DNA of 5,926 bases, taken from Bacteroidota bacterium (GTDB taxonomy: Bacteria > CLD3 > SB21). Shown here in pieces: positions 1-4,927 of this stretch. The notes under the pieces were generated by a model. The model saw only the letters and a program-made list of their open reading frames with translations. It ran no database searches and was not told where the DNA came from. Location: NCBI GenBank assembly GCA_020438245.1, contig JAGQUY010000019.1, positions 1-5,926 on the forward strand, given 5' to 3'. A program made the translations under genes and the position numbers. Position 1 is the first letter of the stretch. The number at the start of each line of letters is the position of its first letter.

Positions 1-206
1 CCTTCCTCAATAGGAGAAACATCCGTCACAAAAATGGACAGTGACTTGCCAATCTGAGGCCCCGCGAGGCCAATGCCCTCAGCAGCATGCATCGTCTCTA
101 TCATGTCGGCGGCCAGCTTCCTGAGAGAGGCGTCAACGCGTGTGACCTTTTTTCCCGGCTGTCGCAAGACCGGATTTCCATATTTGAGGATGGGTAAAAT
201 AGGCAT
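1..206 (-). CDS. def: Peptide deformylase, N-terminal part (truncated by window edge)
   Basis: Peptide deformylase is a cytosolic metalloenzyme that removes the formyl group from the initiator methionine of nascent proteins. Reading down from the ATG at 206 gives 68 complete codons before the window ends. The start MPILPILKYGNPVLR matches the usual beginning of the family, with the conserved L-x-x-x-G-[ND]-P-V-L-R stretch at residues 7-15. Motif I is present as GIGLAGPQ at residues 44-51; its Gly and Gln line the active site in known enzymes. Motif II (EGCLS) and motif III (HExxH), which bind the metal, lie outside the window, so an intact active site cannot be confirmed. The gene follows the 292-residue gene after 31 bases. 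The bases just before the ATG (AATCAACCACC) contain no Shine-Dalgarno sequence. The identity is secure from the N-terminus and motif I; only completeness is unknown. Confidence 0.93.
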   Translation of the reverse strand, partial: MPILPILKYGNPVLRQPGKKVTRVDASLRKLAADMIETMHAAEGIGLAGPQIGKSLSIFVTDVSPIEE

Positions 207-237
207 GGTGGTTGATTCGCGAATATAAAAAAGATCG

Positions 238-1116
238 CTATAACTCCAAAGAGATTTTTGAATCCCGGAACGCGGACGGAAGATCTTCTCCGATTGTTGC
301 CAGTGCGCCCCGAAACCGAATTTCGTCCAGCCCATCCAGAGGTATCTGCCAATTGTCGGATCTTTTCCCGGCAAAAAAAACGTTCCAGAGCTTCGCCAGC
401 CTTTGTTCAAGGTCTTTTGAGAGAAGTTTTGCGGACCGGCGGATTGTACAACAGGAAGCGTATAGTTCGAGATCCGCCAAACAGGAAATATGGCTATTAG
501 GCCAATCTGTCTTGCTTTCGGGGCTTGAAATGGTGGTCAAATCGTTGTTTGCCCTACAAAGCACCTGGATAACGTGCAGGATAAGAAACGGCGTAAAATG
601 GTTTTTCCAGCCGATCAGATCTACACCGGTTGAAAAAGCGTGAACAGCGTTAATACTTTGAACATTACGCTCCAGGGCAACCCGAAATAGCAGTTCAGAA
701 AAGTAGCTCTTGTTGTCCATGATCGAAAGGAGATCCCTAACCACGTGTACTACTTCCTCAAAGGAGCCCTTCGAAAGGGCATGATCCAAATCACGAACAG
801 AGACGACTTGATTCTTGCCGTCCAGTGGTTTAAGTAGAGCAGAATCCAGTGGAATTCGATTCTGGCTGATGGCATAGTTGAACAACGCCATGGCACGAGG
901 TCCGAATTCCTCCGGTGAATTCGCCGACCTTGCAAACGCCGTCGACAAAACGAACGGATCCATCATGTCGGGTGTCGCAAGGTAGTGGGCCGCAAAGACG
1001 ATCAAAGCGCGAATAGACGATTCCCGCTTCTCCACACTTGTGTGATCAGACGCAAGCTCTTTTTCCACAAGCTCGACATTCTGACTCAAAAGGGCTTCCA
1101 GGAGAGGGAAATTCAT
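238..1116 (-). CDS. Conserved-looking protein of unknown function, 292 residues, predicted mainly alpha-helical
   Basis: I do not recognise this protein. Evidence that it is a real gene: a long open frame, a start codon immediately after the rhodanese stop (TAGATG), the same strand as both neighbours, and def only 31 bases downstream. It has no signal peptide and no clear membrane segment, so it is probably cytosolic. The sequence is rich in Leu, Ala and charged residues and looks like a series of amphipathic helices at about residues 1-45, 52-95, 108-150, 153-190 and 212-250. Eight histidines fall mostly in or beside helices, at 25, 44, 112, 124, 159, 173, 181 and 209; Cys 212, 222 and 223 lie near the C-terminal third. 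The pattern of residues 108-186, a helix pair followed by a segment with VHAF and LILHV, loosely recalls helical questin-oxidase-like proteins, but this is a weak impression and no function is claimed. No Shine-Dalgarno sequence precedes the ATG, so initiation may depend on coupling to the rhodanese gene. Confidence 0.78.
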   Translation of the reverse strand: MNFPLLEALLSQNVELVEKELASDHTSVEKRESSIRALIVFAAHYLATPDMMDPFVLSTAFARSANSPEEFGPRAMALFNYAISQNRIPLDSALLKPLDGKNQVVSVRDLDHALSKGSFEEVVHVVRDLLSIMDNKSYFSELLFRVALERNVQSINAVHAFSTGVDLIGWKNHFTPFLILHVIQVLCRANNDLTTISSPESKTDWPNSHISCLADLELYASCCTIRRSAKLLSKDLEQRLAKLWNVFFAGKRSDNWQIPLDGLDEIRFRGALATIGEDLPSAFRDSKISLEL

Positions 1117-1434
1117 CTAGTAACGAGCCATGGTAAGATCAACCATTTGCGCGTACTGATCGATCCCACCACTAAGGTTGTAGACTTCAGAGTATCCGCG
1201 CTGCTCAAGCATAGTGCAACCAGCGATTGATCTGACACCATGGTGGCAATAAACTACCAAGGGTTTATTCTTGTCCAGATCGGGCGGATTGAACTGAAGC
1301 AACGTCAATGGCGCCAGTATTGAATGGTCGAGTTTGCAAAGGTCATGTTCCCATCGTTCACGGACATCGATCAGCTGGAAGGGTTTGGCCTCTTGCTGCC
1401 ATTGATGTAATTCGTGCACGCTAAGTTGTTTCAT
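1117..1434 (-). CDS. Single-domain rhodanese (sulfurtransferase), 105 residues
   Basis: Small cytosolic rhodanese-domain protein that probably carries sulfur as a cysteine persulfide; the donor and acceptor are unknown. Domain marks are LIDVRE at residues 21-26, the active-site loop CHHGVRS at 63-69 with Cys63 as the catalytic residue, and the C-terminal YNLSGGIDQYA at 85-95 followed by VD and a final ARY. The length fits GlpE-like single-domain rhodaneses of about 105-110 residues. I place the start at the ATG at 1434 because MKQLSVHEL begins right at the first strand of the fold. An in-frame ATG at 1476 would add 14 residues (MDLGRKNQNESLKT) that match nothing in the family and lie wholly inside the tgt coding region. 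With the chosen start the gene overlaps the tgt end by 14 bases, suggesting translational coupling. No good Shine-Dalgarno sequence precedes 1434; the 1476 start does have a G-rich GGGGG four bases upstream, so it is not excluded. Confidence 0.93.
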   Translation of the reverse strand: MKQLSVHELHQWQQEAKPFQLIDVRERWEHDLCKLDHSILAPLTLLQFNPPDLDKNKPLVVYCHHGVRSIAGCTMLEQRGYSEVYNLSGGIDQYAQMVDLTMARY

Positions 1435-2617
1435 AGTCTTTAGGGATTCGTTTTGATTTTTTCTTCCGAGATCCATCCAACCCCCGCTTTAAATCGTTCT
1501 CTGAATACTTGGCAAGCAGCTCGCTCTTGAACGCATCATAGGTATTATTCAGGATGTGCCGTCGGGCCTCGCGCGAAAGCCAGAGGTAGAAGTGAAGGTT
1601 GTGTATGGTTGTCAATTGATGCCCGACAATTTCGCCGATACTTGATAAATGCCTGACATATCCTCGCGAAAAATTCCTGCATGTGTAACAGTCGCAGTTT
1701 TCATCGATAGGTTGAAAATCATCCGCGTAGGTGGCATTGCGAATCGTGATTTTGCCGTACGTCGTGAAAAGAGTTCCATTCCTCGCATTTCGCGTCGGCA
1801 TCACGCAGTCAAACATATCAACGCCCCGCGAAATACACTCCAAAATATCTTCGGGTGTACCCACGCCCATTAGGTAACGGGGCCGTCCGGATGGTAACAC
1901 TGCACAGTTCATCTCGGCTATCCGGTAGACCTCCTCTTTGGGCTCGCCGACACTGACTCCACCAATGGCATAGCCATCAAAATCCATCGCCATCAGCGCT
2001 TCGGCACTTCTTTGCCGAATGTCTTCAAAAATGCTGCCCTGCACGATCGGAAAAAGCGTTTGCCTGTGATCGTATAGCGGTTGCGTCCGGTCAAAATGCT
2101 CTTTGCAGCGCCTGGCCCAATCGATCGTCAGCTCATTGGAACGATGGGCGTATTCATACGTGCACGGGTAAGGCGGACACTCATCGAGTACCATGCATAT
2201 ATCTGACCCAAGCTTTCTCTGAATATCGACAACATCCTCAGGTCTGAAAAAATGTTTCGAGCCGTCAATGTGAGACTGAAACTTCACCCCTTCTGCGCTG
2301 AGTTTTCTCAAATCCGACAAGCTGAATATCTGGTAGCCTCCGCTGTCAGTCAACATGGGTCGATCCCAACCGATGAAGCGATGCAGGCCTCCTGCGCGAT
2401 GTATAACATGCGTGCCCGGTCTGAGGTACAGATGGTAGGTGTTTCCGAGTATGATCTGGGCGCCGATTTCCTTGAGTTCCCTATGCTCAATAGCCTTCAC
2501 ATCTCCAAGCGTCCCAACGGGCATGAAAATCGGCGTTTCGATCGTCCCGTGATCCGTTTCTAACAAGCCAGCGCGCGCGCTTGACTGCAAATCGGTATGA
2601 AGAAGTGTAAATTTCAA
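1421..2617 (-). CDS. tgt: tRNA-guanine transglycosylase (queuine tRNA-ribosyltransferase), TTG start
   Basis: Tgt exchanges guanine 34 in the anticodon of tRNAs with GUN anticodons for preQ1, the committed step in making queuosine on tRNA. All catalytic landmarks are visible: the N-terminal ETPIFMPVGT (residues 27-36), DSGGYQ with Asp91 (general acid/base), the substrate-pocket Asp145 in LDECPPY, the GG-V-SVGE loop (219-225), and Asp270 in FDCVMPTRNAR as the nucleophile. The zinc site is Cys308, Cys310 and Cys313 (CDCYTC) plus His339 in IHNLHFY. At 398 residues it is slightly longer than typical bacterial Tgt (about 370-380), because of a basic Lys/Arg-rich tail at about 376-393. The start is a TTG at 2617: it gives the family-typical MKF beginning, and an in-frame TAA lies 18 bases upstream (2633-2635), leaving no upstream ATG. 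No Shine-Dalgarno sequence precedes it. The gene overlaps the rhodanese gene at its 3' end. It is not next to yajC/secDF, a common neighbourhood in other bacteria. Queuosine biosynthesis genes are not in the window. Confidence 0.98.
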   Translation of the reverse strand: MKFTLLHTDLQSSARAGLLETDHGTIETPIFMPVGTLGDVKAIEHRELKEIGAQIILGNTYHLYLRPGTHVIHRAGGLHRFIGWDRPMLTDSGGYQIFSLSDLRKLSAEGVKFQSHIDGSKHFFRPEDVVDIQRKLGSDICMVLDECPPYPCTYEYAHRSNELTIDWARRCKEHFDRTQPLYDHRQTLFPIVQGSIFEDIRQRSAEALMAMDFDGYAIGGVSVGEPKEEVYRIAEMNCAVLPSGRPRYLMGVGTPEDILECISRGVDMFDCVMPTRNARNGTLFTTYGKITIRNATYADDFQPIDENCDCYTCRNFSRGYVRHLSSIGEIVGHQLTTIHNLHFYLWLSREARRHILNNTYDAFKSELLAKYSENDLKRGLDGSRKKKSKRIPKDYETT

Positions 2618-2678
2618 CGGAATCGAATTTGATTAAAGCACAATTCAGAAAAGTTGATCCTGTGGCTGCGAACGGAGT
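2618..2678. other. Intergenic gap between the CsgG-TPR gene and tgt, the largest in the window
   Basis: This 61-base gap is the only place in the window where a new transcript could plausibly begin without sitting inside a coding region. It is moderately AT-rich near tgt. I see no stable hairpin followed by a T-run on the minus strand, so no intrinsic terminator is supported. I also see no convincing promoter: neither a well-spaced TTGACA/TATAAT pair nor the Bacteroidota-type TAnnTTTG element. Read-through from the TPR gene into tgt is the simplest reading. Confidence 0.6.
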
Positions 2679-4268
2679 TCATTTGCCCGAACCTTCGAGC
2701 TTCTGGCGGGCCTTGGGGAGCCATTCCAATGCCTCCTTGTACTGGGGATTGATCGACAGACATTGTTCCCATGAATCAATCACCTTTTCCCACTCTTGTG
2801 TTTTCCAGTACAAAACGCCTGTATTGTAGGTCACCCAATCCGTTGGCTTGATGGCAATCGATTTCTTATAACAGCGAAGTGCCTCTTTGTCGTCGCCGTT
2901 GTTGGAGTAACTCAAACCCAAGTAACCCCATGCGGAGGAATTTCTTTTGTTGGACTTCACTTCTGATTCGAAGGACTCAATGGCCTTTTCATAATTCTTG
3001 GAATTGAAATACTCCAAACCGCGACCGTAGTCATCCAGTTCTCGCGTCGATCCCGACGCAGCAAGCTTTTCACGGGCTTTCGGCAGCCATTCCCCGGCTT
3101 CCTTATGAGACTTGTTGATGCCGAGGCACTTTTCCCATGCATCAACAACATCGGCCCAGCGAGATAAACGCCAATACCCGACACCAAGATCATAATAACT
3201 GCTCGCATCGTTTGGATCATTTGCTACAGCCTTCTCGTAATAAAACACGGCATCCGAGTTCTGCTCTTTGCCCAAGTAAAGACTGCCAAGATGTTTTGCC
3301 GCGTAAGCGTTGGACGGATCCAGAGCATAAGATTTCAAAAAATGACGAATAGCTTCGTCCTTGTCACCCAGTGTCTCGGCGATCCAGCCGAGGTTGTTGT
3401 AGGCATTGTAGTAATTCGGATTTAATTCTATGCTCTTAAGTGAAAAAGATTTCCCCTTTTCGTAATCCTTGAGAACACCGTACACGATTCCGAGATTGTT
3501 CGCAACCACAGCGTCCTTCGGATTGTATTCGAGCGCCTTCTCATAGTTTTCGATTGCCCTTTCATAAAGGCCCTGTTTGTCGTATACCAACCCGAGGTAG
3601 TTGAATGCCTCAGAATATTTAGGGTTGGCTGAAATGGCGTCTTGGAAATACGAAATGGCCTGAGTGTAGTTTTTCGCAAAATATTGATCTCTGCCCTTGA
3701 TGTAGTATTCATAGGCTGAGAGCGTATTACTCTTGCCGGCGGTGATAGCGGCAACCTTGTCCTCGTCCTGCTTGGAAATTTCGCCACCAAAGGCCTTTGC
3801 TTGAAAAATGCAGATCTCCTCTTGTAAATCAAATAATTGCTCAAGTTTTGCCTTCTTATTTGCGAGAGCGCCTTGACGGTCAACCTGACCTGTTCGTACA
3901 TCTACAACCCTCGTACTGACATTGATATTACCGGCAAAAACCTGAAAACTCCCGATAACCATCTTCTCAACGCCCAAAATCTTTCCTATTTCAACGACTT
4001 TCGACTCATCCGCATAATCCGTCATTTGAAAATCTTGTTCTTGCATGATCCGTTCAATTTGTGATCGCTCCACAACGATGAATCGCCCGATTTGGGCAAA
4101 TGCGGATGTAAGGGTTTCACAGAATCCATCTGCCAACCAGTCAAACTGCTTGTCGCCGGATATGTTCTTGAAAGGAAGAACGGCGATACGTTGCTGGGCG
4201 ATCACATTCATTGTTCCCGGCTGGAGAACAAGAAGCGCTGCCAAAAGAAGTTTTTTTGAAGTCTTCAT
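2679..4268 (-). CDS. Exported CsgG/FlgO-like domain protein with about nine TPR repeats, 529 residues
   Basis: The product is probably a periplasmic or outer-membrane-associated scaffold protein; its partner is unknown. Residues 1-24 form a Sec signal peptide (positive start, LLLAALLVL core, likely cleavage after NVIA). There is no lipobox cysteine. Residues 26 to about 135 resemble the CsgG/FlgO/TolB-N-like fold: RIAVLPFKN (27-35), WLADGFCETLTSAF (44-57), VVERSQIERIMQEQ (65-78) and GKILGVEKMVIGSFQ (95-109), then VVDVRTGQV. TPR units follow at about 184-217, 218-251, 252-285, 286-319, 320-353 and 354-387. A helical linker with EWLPKAREKL comes next, then three more TPRs at about 411-443, 444-477 and 478-511 and a second EWLPKARQKL cap. 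TPRs usually bind proteins. The ATG overlaps the serB stop by four bases (ATGA), with a partial AAGAAGAGAG ribosome site upstream, the best in the window. The CsgG-like assignment is to fold family only; a curli-type secretion pore is not implied, since the TPR array and lack of a lipobox differ from CsgG. Confidence 0.95.
   Translation of the reverse strand: MKTSKKLLLAALLVLQPGTMNVIAQQRIAVLPFKNISGDKQFDWLADGFCETLTSAFAQIGRFIVVERSQIERIMQEQDFQMTDYADESKVVEIGKILGVEKMVIGSFQVFAGNINVSTRVVDVRTGQVDRQGALANKKAKLEQLFDLQEEICIFQAKAFGGEISKQDEDKVAAITAGKSNTLSAYEYYIKGRDQYFAKNYTQAISYFQDAISANPKYSEAFNYLGLVYDKQGLYERAIENYEKALEYNPKDAVVANNLGIVYGVLKDYEKGKSFSLKSIELNPNYYNAYNNLGWIAETLGDKDEAIRHFLKSYALDPSNAYAAKHLGSLYLGKEQNSDAVFYYEKAVANDPNDASSYYDLGVGYWRLSRWADVVDAWEKCLGINKSHKEAGEWLPKAREKLAASGSTRELDDYGRGLEYFNSKNYEKAIESFESEVKSNKRNSSAWGYLGLSYSNNGDDKEALRCYKKSIAIKPTDWVTYNTGVLYWKTQEWEKVIDSWEQCLSINPQYKEALEWLPKARQKLEGSGK
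2682..2792 (-). repeat. Second copy of the W-rich TPR-plus-cap module (residues 493-529 of the CsgG-TPR protein)
   Basis: This segment encodes the C-terminal TPR helix plus cap helix. By hand alignment it is identical at 23 of 37 positions to residues 371-407, encoded at 3048-3158. Shared landmarks are two Trp in W-x-x-V-x-D-x-W-E, then C-L-x-I-N, K-E-A-x-E-W-L-P-K-A-R and a final S-G. The two copies lie 122 residues apart, matching three TPR units plus a linker, so the C-terminal third probably arose by internal tandem duplication of a three-TPR-plus-cap block. The DNA has diverged, so the duplication is not recent. Confidence 0.8.
3048..3158 (-). repeat. First copy of the W-rich TPR-plus-cap module (residues 371-407 of the CsgG-TPR protein)
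   Basis: Partner of the repeat at 2682-2792. It encodes the end of the sixth TPR and the helix with EWLPKAREKL, followed by a short Ala/Ser/Gly-containing linker before the next TPR block. It marks the boundary between the first TPR array (six units) and the second (three units). Confidence 0.8.
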
Positions 4269-4927
4269 GATTTCACTCTCTTCTTATGTGCCGTGAATTC
4301 ACCTTTCACAATTGAAAGCAGATCTCGCAGATAGCCGATTTCCACATCTGCCTCGGCCAAGACCGCGTGTCTTCGTTTTACACCTGTAAACGCCACAAAC
4401 AGGTCGACATACGGTTTTACCTGAGCATCACTGATCCCATCGCCAACCATCATCTTCCTGCCCGGAATTTGCTTCGCAACCAGTGCTTTGCCGTTTTCTT
4501 GCGCTGTAGGCAAGGATCTGTCAAAGCCAGCATAGTCACCTTTTGAATCGAAGCGAATTGTATTGGCAAAAACATTTTTTCGATCAATTCCCAAAGATTC
4601 CGCCAGCACATCCACGGCGGGACTGAATCCGCCCGATATGACATATACATCAACACGTTCGCTTTTCAGATACCGGATAACCTCCTCTGCTCCATCGACT
4701 GCGTTCTTAAGATAGATTTCAGCAAGCCTCTGAAGGTCAGCCTTGGACGGCATAATCAGTTCCAAGCGTTTTTCCAGTGCTTGAGTGAAATCCAATCGAC
4801 CATCCATGGCAAGATCCGTAAGGTCTACAACTTCCTGATGTACGCCCTTCCAGCGTGCCAGCTCATCAATTCCCTCGACGGTTGTCAGGGTGCTGTCACA
4901 ATCGAACAGTACATTTTCTATTTTCAT
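4265..4927 (-). CDS. serB: Phosphoserine phosphatase (HAD superfamily, SerB type), 220 residues
   Basis: Cytosolic HAD-superfamily phosphatase, most likely hydrolysing O-phosphoserine to serine in the last step of serine biosynthesis. Motif I is DCDST with nucleophile Asp9 and acid/base Asp11. Glu18 in the VEGIDELA stretch and Arg54 in ALEKRLELI match the substrate-recognising Glu and Arg of characterised phosphoserine phosphatases. Motif II is SGGF with Ser98, motif III is Lys147 (NGK), and motif IV is VGDGISD with Asp163 and Asp167 binding magnesium. The cap insert lies at about residues 15-75. NVFAN, then YAGFD and PTA (residues 118-142), resemble the human and plant enzymes as I recall them, as does Ser in place of the archaeal Asn in GDGxND. 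The start codon overlaps the rseP stop by one base (TAATG), and no Shine-Dalgarno sequence precedes it, so coupling is likely. The 3' end overlaps the TPR gene by four bases. A different phosphomonoester substrate remains possible, but the Glu/Arg pair favours phosphoserine. Confidence 0.92.
   Translation of the reverse strand: MKIENVLFDCDSTLTTVEGIDELARWKGVHQEVVDLTDLAMDGRLDFTQALEKRLELIMPSKADLQRLAEIYLKNAVDGAEEVIRYLKSERVDVYVISGGFSPAVDVLAESLGIDRKNVFANTIRFDSKGDYAGFDRSLPTAQENGKALVAKQIPGRKMMVGDGISDAQVKPYVDLFVAFTGVKRRHAVLAEADVEIGYLRDLLSIVKGEFTAHKKRVKS

Noticed and set aside
54..77. Gly in place of the second Ala in motif I of deformylase (GIGLAGPQ) as a sign of an inactive enzyme
   Set aside because: That position tolerates small residues, and the Gly and Gln positions of the motif are intact. 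The metal-binding motifs are outside the window, so no defect can be claimed.
212..643. Plus-strand open frame of 143 codons opposite the 292-residue gene
   Set aside because: It is antisense to a gene with proper operon spacing, lacks family features, has a Ser/Arg-rich low-quality translation, and opposes the direction of every supported gene.
903..923. Perfect 7-base inverted repeat (CGAATTC, 7-base spacer, GAATTCG)
   Set aside because: It lies inside the 292-residue coding sequence over the residues around PEEFGP, each arm is a near-palindrome built on GAATTC, and there is no T-run or regulatory position. Coincidence is the simpler reading.
2252..2563. Plus-strand open frame opposite the start of tgt
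   Set aside because: It is a shadow of the highly constrained tgt coding sequence and has no recognisable domain or start context.
2625..2646. Possible hairpin between the TPR gene and tgt (GAATT and AATTC arms)
   Set aside because: Arms are only five A/T-rich pairs with a 12-base loop and no following T-run, so it is too weak for a terminator.
3428..3901. 157-codon minus-strand frame inside the CsgG-TPR gene
   Set aside because: It is an out-of-frame reading of the TPR repeats. The Arg/Thr-rich product has no domain, while the main frame gives perfect TPR periodicity.
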